Assembly: GCA_004563195.1 (NCBI GenBank) | Contig: SFTJ01000021.1 | Location: 1 to 64,000 of the forward strand | Source of the DNA: a bacterium | GTDB taxonomy: Bacteria > Bacteroidota > Bacteroidia > Bacteroidales > Muribaculaceae | Reading direction: 5' to 3' | DNA: 64,000 bases | Shown: in pieces, positions 52,416 to 61,606 of the stretch | Layout of the letters: every line of letters starts with the position of its first letter | Position numbering within the stretch: position 1 is the stretch's first letter | Made by a program: the position numbers and the translations under genes | The notes under the pieces: generated by a model | The model's database searches: none | What the model was told of the DNA's origin: nothing | The model's input: the letters and a program-made list of their open reading frames with translations, nothing else

Positions 52416-53315
52416 TCAGAAAACCTTTATTGTGACATATCGTTTCGGGTTTCGTTGGATATCGGTAAGCAGTGTGTCGAGACTCGCCACTGCATCATCG
52501 AGATGCTTATATAGGGCTTTGTCGTTCATCAGCATGCCGAGCGTAGAATTTTTGTTATTCAGATTTTCACTGAGCGCTTTCAGATTTTCCATTGTAGCAT
52601 TGGCATTAGCCACGGTTTGCTGTAATGGCATATCTTTCAACTCTTCCGACACGAGTTTGATATTAGCCGATGTGGTGTTGAGATTCGATGTTATGCCGTC
52701 AACATTGGTCATTATGCTTGGCACCTGACGATTCATCAATTGGCTCAGCTGCAAACTGCTTGCCTTGAGGTCGGCTGTGATGCCATCGAGGCGTTCCACT
52801 GAGTTATTAAGCGCCGGATTGGCAAGAATATTGTTGATGTTTGTCAAAATCGAATCAATCTTCGGCAAGAGTTTGTTCACCGAGGGCATAAGGTTGTCGC
52901 CGAGGGCATCCATCAGTCCGGTCATTACGCCTGCCGGGATTTCATCTCCCACATTATAATATTCGGTGTTGTCCGACAAGGTCATTACCAACTGGGCTGT
53001 GCCGAGCATGTCGACCGAGAGCTTTACATCCGATCCCTTAGGAATCTTCAAGTCCTTGTTCAGACTCAACAGCACTGATATCTGATTATCGTTGTAATCA
53101 TAATTGATTTCGCGCACCTGTCCTACTTGGAAACCATTAATTGTTACCGGTGCGGCTACTGCCAAGCCGGTTACTCGCTCAAACTTTGCATAATAGAAGT
53201 TAGCGGGACGAAACAGATTTATCCCCTTCAAATACTCTATTCCAAAATACAATACGCAGAGGCTGATTATCACAGTCACGGCTATCATTACCTCTTTGGT
53301 GAAAAATTTCTTCAT
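52416..53315 (-). CDS. MCE/MlaD family lipid-transport protein
   Basis: A 299-residue protein with one N-terminal membrane anchor (8-27) and a periplasmic MCE domain (about 35-120, with VTGLAVAAPVTINGFQVGQV). A long helical region with repeated Leu/Asn heptads follows, which would form the coiled needle seen in MlaD relatives. Such proteins carry phospholipids between inner and outer membranes with an ABC partner, which is not in this window. It follows the amidase gene by 22 bases. Confidence 0.9.
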   Translation of the reverse strand: MKKFFTKEVMIAVTVIISLCVLYFGIEYLKGINLFRPANFYYAKFERVTGLAVAAPVTINGFQVGQVREINYDYNDNQISVLLSLNKDLKIPKGSDVKLSVDMLGTAQLVMTLSDNTEYYNVGDEIPAGVMTGLMDALGDNLMPSVNKLLPKIDSILTNINNILANPALNNSVERLDGITADLKASSLQLSQLMNRQVPSIMTNVDGITSNLNTTSANIKLVSEELKDMPLQQTVANANATMENLKALSENLNNKNSTLGMLMNDKALYKHLDDAVASLDTLLTDIQRNPKRYVTIKVF

Positions 53316-53337
53316 ATCCTTTGTTTATTACTTTTTC

Positions 53338-54534
53338 TTATCTGATGCGTTTTTCGCCTTTGAATACCACGATAAACGCGCCTTTAAATTTCTTTCTTAT
53401 TTTATTTTGCAAAGATAATGCTTCTTTTTTATCTGTCAGTGTTCCAAATGTATATTTATATATTCCTTTTTCGTAATAATAGTTAACGGGACTAAGTCCT
53501 TTTAACTCAGGAGCACCGTCTTTCAACTTTTTGGTGCTGGTGAGGAATTGTATTTTATACACCTCGGTGTTATCATCGATTAGTGTTTCGGGCTGCGATA
53601 CCTTACCACCTTCGTTGCCGCTATCCGATTTCGCTTCTACTTTGCTCTCAACGGTTTCTTCGTTTTGATTATCTTTTTTCGATTTCTTTTTGTCCTCGGA
53701 TTTCTTCTTGTCTTGATTTTTTGATTTCGACTTATCATCTGTAGCGCTATGATAACTTGCCTTATAGCTTTTTACCGCATTAAATAATGATTTGGCAAGT
53801 TTTTCTTGACCGCTTTCCGAGTCGAGAAAACTTTCCACAGTGGGATTGCAGATAAAATCGAGTTCCACAAGCACAGCCGGCATCGATGTTCGTGCAAGCA
53901 CCCAAAATCCGGCTTGTCGCACACCATTATTTTTGCGCTTTGCCACCTTGGAAAACTCCTGCTGCACGCGCGAAGCTAATTCAAGGCTCTGCTTAACGTG
54001 CTGATTCTGACTGATTTCAAAGATTATATACGATTCCGATGAATTGGGATCAAAACCCTCATAAGTGGTAGAGTAATCTTTTTCGAGTTTCATCACCGAG
54101 TTCTCTCGCATTGCCACAGCCAGGTTGTCATCGTTTTTATGCATACCCAGCACATAGGTAGCTGCGCCGTTAATGCTTTTTCGATTCTTATTCTTCTTAT
54201 CTACCGAATTGGTGTGAATCGAGATAAATAAGTTGCCATGCGCTTTATTTGCCACATTGGCACGCTCTTGCAAGGTGAGAAAGCGGTCGGTTTTGCGAGT
54301 ATACACCACCTTGGTGTTGCTGCAATTTTCCTCTATCAATTTACCCAGCTTCAGAGCCACGCCTAAATTGATGTTTTTCTCGCAGGCCTTAACGCCCACC
54401 GCACCCACATCGTGCCCGCCATGTCCGGCATCTATCACCACCACAAAATCTTTGGCGAATGAAGAAATCGGACTTACCACAACAGAAATTATCAGTACAT
54501 ATGTAAGAAATAAAAGTCTCAAAATTCCGGTCAT
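53338..54534 (-). CDS. N-acetylmuramoyl-L-alanine amidase (Amidase_3) with SPOR-like tail
   Basis: A 398-residue periplasmic cell-wall hydrolase. The signal peptide is residues 1-27. The zinc amidase domain (about 30-245) shows DAGHGGHD, the SIHTNS metal-His motif and VELDFICNP with the catalytic Glu. A Lys/Glu/Ser-rich linker (about 255-320) leads to a SPOR-like C-terminal domain (YKIQFLTSTKKL to the end), which would bind denuded glycan at division sites. It is first in a two-gene operon with the MCE gene. Confidence 0.92.
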   Translation of the reverse strand: MTGILRLLFLTYVLIISVVVSPISSFAKDFVVVIDAGHGGHDVGAVGVKACEKNINLGVALKLGKLIEENCSNTKVVYTRKTDRFLTLQERANVANKAHGNLFISIHTNSVDKKNKNRKSINGAATYVLGMHKNDDNLAVAMRENSVMKLEKDYSTTYEGFDPNSSESYIIFEISQNQHVKQSLELASRVQQEFSKVAKRKNNGVRQAGFWVLARTSMPAVLVELDFICNPTVESFLDSESGQEKLAKSLFNAVKSYKASYHSATDDKSKSKNQDKKKSEDKKKSKKDNQNEETVESKVEAKSDSGNEGGKVSQPETLIDDNTEVYKIQFLTSTKKLKDGAPELKGLSPVNYYYEKGIYKYTFGTLTDKKEALSLQNKIRKKFKGAFIVVFKGEKRIR

Positions 54535-54561
54535 CTCAATATATAAATGCTTATTACCTCA

Positions 54562-54569
54562 CAAATTTA
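54562..54569 (-). promoter_or_regulatory. -7 promoter box of the amidase-MCE operon
   Basis: TAAATTTG on the minus strand, 27 bases before the ATG. No clear -33 element. Confidence 0.5.
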
Positions 54570-54660
54570 AGAAATATCAATCAATTAGAGCCATTTTTAT
54601 CAAAAAAAACGCGAATTAAAAATCTTCTAAACCGATATAAAACATATATTTGCACTACTC

Positions 54661-54691
54661 TTGCAGAAATCGCAAAGATGAACTAAATTTG
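54661..54691 (+). promoter_or_regulatory. Promoter of aroE
   Basis: TTG at 54661-54663, a 20-base spacer, then TAAATTTG at 54684-54691. A second box, TATATTTG, lies upstream at 54645-54652 and may give a second start. Confidence 0.6.
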
Positions 54692-54704
54692 TAATACAAA
54701 ACAA

Positions 54705-55472
54705 ATGAATTGCAATATGTCACAGAAGCCCGAAAAATTATATGGATTGTTAGGTCATCCCTTGATTCACTCATTTTCGCAGATTTATTTCAACCAAAAA
54801 TTCGCTGCCGAAAATATTAGTGCCGAATACATCAATTTCGATATCCCCGACATCGATTTCATTATGGAAATTATTGCCGAGAACCACAACTTGTGTGGAC
54901 TCAATGTCACTATTCCTTATAAAGAACAAGTAATTCCATATCTCAACGAACTCGATGACGCAGCTCGCGAAGTGGGTGCTGTGAATGTGATTAAAGTAAT
55001 TCGCGAAAAGGACAACGTAAAACTCAAGGGCTACAACTCCGATATCATTGGCTTCAGCGACTCTATTGCACCCCTATTGAAGCCTCACCACACTTCGGCT
55101 CTAATTCTTGGCACCGGCGGTGCTTCTAAAGCCGTGGCTTATGCTTTGCAAAAATTAGGATTGACAGTTCAGTTCGTGTCGCGTCGCAAAACTGCCAACA
55201 CATTAGTGTATGAGGAACTCACCAAGCAGCACTTTAAGGAAAGTAAAGTGATAGTAAATACCACACCGTTGGGCATGTATCCCAACATCGACACTTGCCC
55301 CGACATTCCTTATCGTTTCCTCACCGAGCAACACCTTTGCTACGATTTGATCTACAATCCCGAAGAAACTATGTTTATGAAGGAATCGAAAAAGTACGGC
55401 GCTGAGGTGAAAAACGGTCTCGAAATGCTCTTGCTTCAAGCATTTGCATCTTATAATATTTGGAATAAGTAA
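54705..55472 (+). CDS. aroE: Shikimate dehydrogenase
   Basis: Reduces 3-dehydroshikimate with NADPH in aromatic amino-acid synthesis. The 255 residues have the substrate motif GLLGHPLIHSFSQIYFNQ near 14-31, NVTIPYKEQV near 69 with the catalytic Lys and the NADP motif LGTGGASKAVAYAL near 129. The start may instead be the ATG at 54717 (MSQKPEKLYG), which is closer to the usual family N-terminus and leaves a leader of about 20 bases. comEC follows 42 bases later. Confidence 0.93.
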   Translation: MNCNMSQKPEKLYGLLGHPLIHSFSQIYFNQKFAAENISAEYINFDIPDIDFIMEIIAENHNLCGLNVTIPYKEQVIPYLNELDDAAREVGAVNVIKVIREKDNVKLKGYNSDIIGFSDSIAPLLKPHHTSALILGTGGASKAVAYALQKLGLTVQFVSRRKTANTLVYEELTKQHFKESKVIVNTTPLGMYPNIDTCPDIPYRFLTEQHLCYDLIYNPEETMFMKESKKYGAEVKNGLEMLLLQAFASYNIWNK

Positions 55473-55514
55473 CGGTTAGCACTTTTTGCACTCACCTTTC
55501 TTGCTCTCCACCTT

Positions 55515-57563
55515 ATGTATTCTCCACTATCCCGAACGCCCGTTGTGCGCATAGCATTGCCTTTTGCATTAGGCATTATGGCATGGCATTGCACCACATC
55601 GGTTGCTTTTGGGCTGATTACTTTGTCAGTGGGTGTAGCATCAGCAATAGCTTTCAGTTTTATAGGTCGACATAATCCTATGGTGCGCTATCGCGTTGTG
55701 CCGTGGCATTCGCTGGCAATTGCATTGATTTCTATTGCCGCCGGATGGTTTGCTGCGTATGTGGCTGCGCCCAAGTGTATCAATCTCGAAGATGTGAACG
55801 GAAAAGTGGTGACCGGCAACATCCGGTCGGTGAAATACACACAAAAATCGATGTCGATGCACGTGGAGAGCAGCGAACTGGGCTCCATTCTGCTCAGCAC
55901 TAAGGGGCACAACCGCCGATTGCGCATTGGCACCAACATAGCATTTCGCGCCAATTTACAGGAAACCGCCAACCTTGGCAACCCCTTTGAATTCGACTAT
56001 AAGCAATATCTCTACAATCGCGGCATCATCTACACCCAGCACACCGATGTAGCTCATATAGTGCCGCTATCTCTCAATGAGGGTATTTTATATAAGGTGG
56101 GACACTATCGCGAAACTATAGAAAATCTTATCAAAAGCACCGATTTGTCGCACGACGCCAAGGGATTTATGATAGCGCTTATTCTTGGCAACAACGACTA
56201 CATCACTCCGCAGTCGCACGATTCGTTCTCAAAAGCGGGTGCTGCTCACATATTGGCTGTAAGCGGTTTGCATGTGGGCATTATCGCTATGATAATATGG
56301 TGTGTGCTTTTCCCTCTCGACTATTATGGATTTCGTCGACTTCGATTACTCATCACAATAGTTATTATTGCAGCGTATGCCGTTTTCACAGGTTTAAGTC
56401 CATCGGTGGTGCGAGCGTCAATTATGACAACTTTCACATTTGCCGAATTTTTGCTCTTCAGGCGAAACACTTCACTCAATGCTCTGTTCGTGGCGGCATT
56501 GATTATTCTCATATTCTCGCCGTTTTCGCTTTTCGAAGTGGGATTTCAGTTGAGTTTCTGCACCGTGGCTGCCATTTTGATTATTGTGCCCAAACTCAGG
56601 GAAATAGTCAATCCCAAGAATCGCATACTCAACTACATTTTGTCGTCGATTTGGGTATCGCTGGCTGCTATGATAAGCACTTCAGCCATTACGGCATATT
56701 ATTTTCACAGCATTCCGTTGTTGGCATTTGTCACCAACTTGATAATTCTGCCGGCGCTGCCTGTGATTATGGTGGTTTACATCATCTATGTTGTGATTCT
56801 CATAGCTTTCGGCGAGGTTTCCATATTCACTGCCGTAATCGATGGGTCGTATCAAGTGATTTATCACATAGTTTCGTTTGTATCGGGATTAGGCATTTCG
56901 CACATCGACTCGGTGTATATCTCTCTCGCAAACACTTTTATCTATTTGGCAATGGTTGCCGTATTTTGTCTATGGTTGTACTTTCGTCGTCGTCACCTTA
57001 TATATATCATGGCATCGCTCGCTGCCGCTATGGTGATTATTGCCGCTCAACACATAATATTTGTGCCCCGGCAGGGTCTGTTCATTCTTAATGATTTCAG
57101 ATGCACTCCGGTGTTTTACTTTCATCAACACAAGGGCTATCTATGGGTACTCGATGAAGAACCCGATGCTTATGAGTTTGAATCGCGCCACAAGGGGATG
57201 CTGGCATATTATGGAATCAACCAAATAGATGTGATAAGCGCCGACACCGTCAACATCGCGGACGGCAGTAAAATAATTTCACCATTTGCCTCGATTGCAG
57301 GCAAAAATATGGTGATAATCAATGATAATAAATGGAAGAAAATTCGTTTCGACAATCCCGTTGATGTGGATTATGTGATTGTCACCAAGCGATATCATTC
57401 GCCGTTCAAAAACTTTGAGCAATTATTCGGCAAGGGTAAAATTGTGCTCTCCGGCGATATTTACATCAAACAACACCAAATAATGCAGAACGAACTTACC
57501 GAACTTGGCATTCCCTACTACTCGGTTAAAGACAGCGGGGCTTTGACAATGATGCTTGAATAA
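55515..57563 (+). CDS. comEC: ComEC/Rec2 family DNA-uptake membrane protein
   Basis: A 682-residue inner-membrane protein. The N-terminal part has helices and a DUF4131-like beta domain (about 95-165). The competence core contains GLHVGIIAMIIW and FTGLSPSVVRASIM within about ten helices. The C-terminal ~150 residues are soluble and lack the HxHxDH metallo-lactamase motif, the short form often seen in Bacteroidota. ComEC forms the channel for single-stranded DNA in natural transformation. It converges on the NlpC gene with only 4 bases between them. Confidence 0.9.
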   Translation: MYSPLSRTPVVRIALPFALGIMAWHCTTSVAFGLITLSVGVASAIAFSFIGRHNPMVRYRVVPWHSLAIALISIAAGWFAAYVAAPKCINLEDVNGKVVTGNIRSVKYTQKSMSMHVESSELGSILLSTKGHNRRLRIGTNIAFRANLQETANLGNPFEFDYKQYLYNRGIIYTQHTDVAHIVPLSLNEGILYKVGHYRETIENLIKSTDLSHDAKGFMIALILGNNDYITPQSHDSFSKAGAAHILAVSGLHVGIIAMIIWCVLFPLDYYGFRRLRLLITIVIIAAYAVFTGLSPSVVRASIMTTFTFAEFLLFRRNTSLNALFVAALIILIFSPFSLFEVGFQLSFCTVAAILIIVPKLREIVNPKNRILNYILSSIWVSLAAMISTSAITAYYFHSIPLLAFVTNLIILPALPVIMVVYIIYVVILIAFGEVSIFTAVIDGSYQVIYHIVSFVSGLGISHIDSVYISLANTFIYLAMVAVFCLWLYFRRRHLIYIMASLAAAMVIIAAQHIIFVPRQGLFILNDFRCTPVFYFHQHKGYLWVLDEEPDAYEFESRHKGMLAYYGINQIDVISADTVNIADGSKIISPFASIAGKNMVIINDNKWKKIRFDNPVDVDYVIVTKRYHSPFKNFEQLFGKGKIVLSGDIYIKQHQIMQNELTELGIPYYSVKDSGALTMMLE

Positions 57564-57567
57564 TACA

Positions 57568-58122
57568 TTATTTCACTCGGCCCGATGCCACATAATGCTT
57601 GTCGTAATATCGGGCACTCAGTGAGTCGATAACCACGCCTTTCGATCCGGCATGCACAAATTTTCCATCTACAAGATACAAGCCCACATGGTTTATTCTG
57701 TTCTTTCGGCTTGATGATGAGAAAAACACCAAGTCGCCCTCTTGCAATTGTTTTCTTTTTATCTCCTTGCAATCTTTTTCGAACATACGGGCGGAATTGC
57801 GCTGCAGTTTCTTGTCATATACCTTCAGATAGAGTTGCGACACAAGGCCGGAGCAGTCGGTACCGTCTTTGGTGTTGCCTCCGTAGCGATATTTCACACC
57901 GAGCCACTCGCCTATCTCTGCATATAATGCCTCGTTGTATTCGCCTTTCTTCAGCACTATACCATAGCGGCTCCACCAGCCTGCCGACTTGCCCGTTCCG
58001 GCATCTTCACTCGGAAAATACACATCGTCGGTTACCACCTTTTTGCTGCTTCGGCACGAAACAAGCGATAATGACATTATTATGCCAACTACTAATAAGC
58101 ATTTGCTGAGGCTACTCTTCAT
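57568..58122 (-). CDS. C40 (NlpC/P60) peptidase lipoprotein
   Basis: A 184-residue cell-wall peptidase. The signal peptide ends in a lipobox with Cys23 (SLVSC). The NlpC/P60 domain fills residues 65-184 with the catalytic Cys90 (GTDCSGLV), His145 (INHVGLY) and the later HAGSKG. It probably cuts peptide stems in the periplasm or at the outer membrane. Its -7 box lies inside the terminator hairpin of the upstream DUF5606 gene. Confidence 0.93.
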   Translation of the reverse strand: MKSSLSKCLLVVGIIMSLSLVSCRSSKKVVTDDVYFPSEDAGTGKSAGWWSRYGIVLKKGEYNEALYAEIGEWLGVKYRYGGNTKDGTDCSGLVSQLYLKVYDKKLQRNSARMFEKDCKEIKRKQLQEGDLVFFSSSSRKNRINHVGLYLVDGKFVHAGSKGVVIDSLSARYYDKHYVASGRVK

Positions 58123-58149
58123 CGATATATCTATATTTATAAAATTTTT

Positions 58150-58187
58150 AAGCCAAAGTTAAGCAATATTTTGCAAAACTTTGGCTT
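58150..58187 (-). terminator. Terminator of the DUF5606 gene
   Basis: AAGCCAAAGTT (58150-58160) pairs with AACTTTGGCTT (58177-58187), 11 bp, followed on the minus strand by AAAAATTTT. TAACTTTG (58161-58154, minus) inside the stem could be the -7 box of the NlpC gene. Confidence 0.75.
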
Positions 58188-58219
58188 AAATCTATTTTGA
58201 TGAAAACTTTTTTCTGATA

Positions 58220-58645
58220 TTACTTTTCTTCTTCAGCAGTCTCTTCTTGTGGTTCTTCTTCTTCGAACTTGGTATAACCGGCTTCTACCAAAATATTATA
58301 CCATGCTATCACTTTCTTGATATCATTGTTATACACTCTTTCTTGGTCATAGTCGGGCAATACTTGCAAGAAGAATTCCTTCAAACTTTCGGGAGTCTTG
58401 TAATCGTTGGCATTAAGTGTCTTGCCTTCAAATTTTTCATATACCGAAGTAAACACCTTCGACAAAGCCACTTCTTCACCGTAAGTATACATCGAGATAT
58501 CGCCGAGCGAAATAATCTTATCGCGAGTATATGCCGGCATACGCTTCTTGTCCTTTAGACTCTCTACGATTATTAGGTTCTTGCCGTATGAAACCAATTT
58601 ATATAGTCCCGGCTTGCCTGAAATTGATAATATTTTCTTTAACAT
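58220..58645 (-). CDS. DUF5606 family protein
   Basis: A 141-residue cytoplasmic protein of a Bacteroidota family of unknown function. The N-terminal ~60 residues form a conserved beta-rich domain (ISGKPGLYKLV, then VESLKDKKRMPAY). A helical segment and a Glu-rich tail follow. It has a promoter box and terminator of its own and is monocistronic. I do not assign a role. Confidence 0.82.
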   Translation of the reverse strand: MLKKILSISGKPGLYKLVSYGKNLIIVESLKDKKRMPAYTRDKIISLGDISMYTYGEEVALSKVFTSVYEKFEGKTLNANDYKTPESLKEFFLQVLPDYDQERVYNNDIKKVIAWYNILVEAGYTKFEEEEPQEETAEEEK

Positions 58646-58681
58646 TGTTGTTGGTTTTGTTCAATAGTTAATAATTCAACG

Positions 58682-58689
58682 CAAAGATA
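58682..58689 (-). promoter_or_regulatory. -7 promoter box of the DUF5606 gene
   Basis: TATCTTTG on the minus strand, 36 bases before the ATG. Confidence 0.5.
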
Positions 58690-58692
58690 TAA

Positions 58693-58722
58693 CAAAAAAG
58701 TGATATGACGAAATCCATCACT
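58693..58722 (-). terminator. Terminator of the ybbR-coaE-secreted protein operon
   Basis: On the minus strand AGTGAT (58722-58717) pairs with ATCACT (58704-58699), followed by TTTTTTG. Confidence 0.65.
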
Positions 58723-58733
58723 GCCCTACGGCT

Positions 58734-59954
58734 TTATCGAAGCATCACTTTTGCCACTTTCTTGCCGTCAACCACCACCATGTAAATTCCTTTGCCGGCA
58801 CTCACTTCTTTCTTGTTGTGTGCAATGAGTTTACCATCGATGCTATAGACATCAGCTCGATTCCACTCTCCCGAAATTATAATATTTCCGTTATTTACCA
58901 TTACTTCGGCATCTGGCATCATGGCTTCTTCTGTGCCTGAGTAGATTTTTTCGACTATTGAGATGGGATGAATTACAAAATTCTTGTCGGTAGCTGCCAA
59001 TACGCCCACCACATCGGCTCGCTGATTGCTGCCGGTGGCATTTACTTCGTTAAGGAAGAGATTGTTTATAGTTACAGGATTTGAAGTTGATGGTATTTGC
59101 AACTCGCCTTCATTCGAAACTATCGTCACATTATTAAATGCCACAAGTTTTCCTATATAGCTCAAATCGAGAGCATCGAGCGTCAGTTCCACAGGTTGAT
59201 TAGGGTCGTAAGTAGAATATCCGTTCTCAACTACAATAGCAGGAATGCGGTTGATAATAGTGCTTTTGCCTTTGATGCCTGCCGATATCACATCATTCTT
59301 TGATGCTGTTGGCAATGCACTCTCACCCACATAGTACATAATATTATCGCCCGATTTTGCAATTACATACTTACCATCTGCACTTTGGCTGACATATACT
59401 GTTTCGGAAGTGAAAACCACATTGGTGTTTTCTTCTTTCAAAGCCAAATCGGCAGCCGATGCCACTTCGGTGTATGTATCGCTAGATTCTAAGGTAATTA
59501 TAATTTTCGACACATAGCATTGATTTCCTTGATCACAACTTATTTGAATATTGCGTGCAGAGCCTTCCCATATAAGATTAGACAAAGTGCCAACATTTGC
59601 CACCCAGTTGTCTAACTTACCATTTGCAAGAACAAACTCCATTTTTGTAATATTGCGCTCTGCACTAAAATTAAAAACACCTGTATATTGTACTTGTAAA
59701 TATATAATCTCGCCATTTGTTTGAATTCTCGGCTTAATGTAGTCACCATTGTCAGTAATAGTAAGAGTACACAAGCCATTCACCATAGGAATATCAGTGA
59801 CGTATGTAGGATGAGATTTATCCGTAGGCAATTCAAATCCATAGATTTTGCCATCTTCACCAGGTGTTGAAAAATCGTAAGTGATAACTTGTGCACTCAT
59901 CACACTTGATATGGCCAAAAAGCAGGCCATAAATAAAAAACGAACAGTTTTCAT
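58734..59954 (-). CDS. Secreted protein with type 9 secretion-like C-terminal domain
   Basis: A 406-residue exported protein with a signal peptide (1-21, ending MSAQ). Residues ~22-155 look like a beta-sandwich that may bind carbohydrate. Residues ~160-320 resemble an OB-like repeat region with alternating charged strands. The last ~55 residues (VYSIDGKLIAHN ... GKGIYMVVVDG) match the T9SS sorting-domain pattern. The function is unknown. Its ATG overlaps the coaE stop by 4 bases (ATGA), an odd coupling of a surface protein to a CoA enzyme. Confidence 0.8.
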   Translation of the reverse strand: MKTVRFLFMACFLAISSVMSAQVITYDFSTPGEDGKIYGFELPTDKSHPTYVTDIPMVNGLCTLTITDNGDYIKPRIQTNGEIIYLQVQYTGVFNFSAERNITKMEFVLANGKLDNWVANVGTLSNLIWEGSARNIQISCDQGNQCYVSKIIITLESSDTYTEVASAADLALKEENTNVVFTSETVYVSQSADGKYVIAKSGDNIMYYVGESALPTASKNDVISAGIKGKSTIINRIPAIVVENGYSTYDPNQPVELTLDALDLSYIGKLVAFNNVTIVSNEGELQIPSTSNPVTINNLFLNEVNATGSNQRADVVGVLAATDKNFVIHPISIVEKIYSGTEEAMMPDAEVMVNNGNIIISGEWNRADVYSIDGKLIAHNKKEVSAGKGIYMVVVDGKKVAKVMLR

Positions 59955-60526
59955 AATGATTTAGTTAAAAGGGTTAATAGTTGATTTGTTAATGATTTGT
60001 TTTCATCATTAATTATATATTCCACTCTATTGTTTTTGATATTTGAATAATCTTGGCTTGCGATTCGAGCCATCACTTGCTCGCGTGTCAAACCGCTGCG
60101 TTTTATCACTCTCTCTATTCGCTTTTCCACAGGCGCGGTCACAAGCCATACAGCATCAGCCAGTTTATCAAGTCCGCTTTCTTGTGGCAATGCGGTCTCG
60201 AAAAAAAAATACTCATCGTTGCACTTGCCGGCAAGTGACATTATTTCTGCCACTACACGTGGATGCACTATGCTGTTTACCGTTTTCAATGCTTCGGCAT
60301 TGCCAAAGATAATCTTGCTAAGGACATCGCGGTTCACCATTCCTTGATGCGTAATAACATCATCACCAAAGGCCTCGCGCAATTCTCGCTTCACATCTTC
60401 CGACCTATTCATTAGCAGTTTGGCTCGAGAATCGCAGTCGTAAACGCTATATCCCAGCAATGTAAGCAGATGCGACACTACGCTTTTTCCACTTCCTATC
60501 CCTCCGGATATTGCTACCAGTTTCAT
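59951..60526 (-). CDS. coaE: Dephospho-CoA kinase
   Basis: Last step of CoA synthesis. The 191 residues begin with the P-loop SGGIGSGKSVVSHLL near 7-21, followed by the YDCDSRAK motif and HPRV in the lid region. Its start overlaps the ybbR stop by 4 bases and its stop overlaps the next start by 4 bases, so the three genes are translationally coupled. Confidence 0.95.
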   Translation of the reverse strand: MKLVAISGGIGSGKSVVSHLLTLLGYSVYDCDSRAKLLMNRSEDVKRELREAFGDDVITHQGMVNRDVLSKIIFGNAEALKTVNSIVHPRVVAEIMSLAGKCNDEYFFFETALPQESGLDKLADAVWLVTAPVEKRIERVIKRSGLTREQVMARIASQDYSNIKNNRVEYIINDENKSLTNQLLTLLTKSL

Positions 60527-61500
60527 TGATCCAATTTTTCTATAATATACTCTACGCTATCCATGTTTAACGACACGTTCTTATAAATCATAGGCATTTC
60601 GCCTATTCGCACCTCCACCTTGTTGAGCGTGGGCGAATAAAGAATATCATTATAATCTACTATTGCCGATATTTGTTTGTCAAAGTTGTTGTACTGACTT
60701 TGCGGTACAAGATACGACACTTTCACCGTGGGCGGGAAAGTTATGACATTGATGTTTTCCGGCTTATTTTTCACGATAACCGGTATCACTCGCTCGCGCT
60801 TGATAAGCTTTTCTACCGGCACCATCACTGTGATTTCGCGTGGTTCAATTCTTGCACCTGCTATGGGCGAAATAGTTACTTTTCTATATAGTGTATCGGT
60901 GAGTTCTTTCTCATCTACGTGATAGGTATACACCTCATTAACGCCTGCAAGACGTTCACTGCTGCCGTACACCTTCACAGAGTCGGACGACATCACCACA
61001 TTGCCCACTATCTCATACTGCATATTTGGGCGAGCCACAAAATCGAGCAAAATGGGCACTTGCTTCACATCGCGACGCGGGTCTACATAGCGCAACGATA
61101 TCGAGTCGGGCATGACGCTATTGATAGTGGATTCCTTGCCGTATTTTTCACGAACTATTGCATTGAGCTGCAATTCATTGATTCGAAACACGTTGTTGCC
61201 CATGTCGTATTCCGAAAAGTTGATTTCAATATTTGATTTTTTCTTAAATATCACATTGATGGCTGTTTCTTTTATCGAAACGTTAATCTGATGTGGCGGA
61301 TCGGTCAGGAACAACACCGAATCGGGCACATTCACTATACTGAAAGGCAATTCCACATCGTGTATTCGGGGCTTATTGGCTGTGTTAAACACCCAAAACA
61401 CGGTAGATATCAACACAAAGAACAAATACAGCAATAATTTCTTTGCTACATTGCTCTTAATCATCGATTTGAGTTTTTCGATTAGTTCCGATTTTGCCAT
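60523..61500 (-). CDS. YbbR-domain (CdaR-like) protein
   Basis: A 325-residue protein with one membrane anchor (about 18-40) and a periplasmic region holding several YbbR-type beta domains, with sequence such as VPVEKLIKRERVIPVIVKNKP. In Firmicutes such proteins regulate a diadenylate cyclase. No cyclase gene is visible here. It opens a coupled run with coaE, after a terminator that isolates it from yajC. Confidence 0.85.
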   Translation of the reverse strand: MAKSELIEKLKSMIKSNVAKKLLLYLFFVLISTVFWVFNTANKPRIHDVELPFSIVNVPDSVLFLTDPPHQINVSIKETAINVIFKKKSNIEINFSEYDMGNNVFRINELQLNAIVREKYGKESTINSVMPDSISLRYVDPRRDVKQVPILLDFVARPNMQYEIVGNVVMSSDSVKVYGSSERLAGVNEVYTYHVDEKELTDTLYRKVTISPIAGARIEPREITVMVPVEKLIKRERVIPVIVKNKPENINVITFPPTVKVSYLVPQSQYNNFDKQISAIVDYNDILYSPTLNKVEVRIGEMPMIYKNVSLNMDSVEYIIEKLDQ

Positions 61501-61531
61501 GTTGTAATAATAAAAAAATAATCACTGCTTT

Positions 61532-61588
61532 AAGAAAAGAGACATTCCGTGCACAGCCAAAGCAGATGCTTTGTGCACAAAATGTCTC
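61532..61588 (-). terminator. Terminator of the nusB-yajC unit
   Basis: On the minus strand GAGACATT (61587-61580) pairs with AATGTCTC (61546-61539), with inner TGTGCAC/GTGCACA pairing, followed by TTTTCTT. Confidence 0.85.
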
Positions 61589-61606
61589 AAAAATGTTTAT
61601 TGTCAA

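Noticed and set aside
52357..52728. 123-codon plus-strand frame starting MPYLEQVKIRHFRNYY, which resembles a RecF N-terminus
   Set aside because: The similarity covers about 15 residues that come from a terminator hairpin; the remainder is antisense to the MCE gene and has no ATPase motif.
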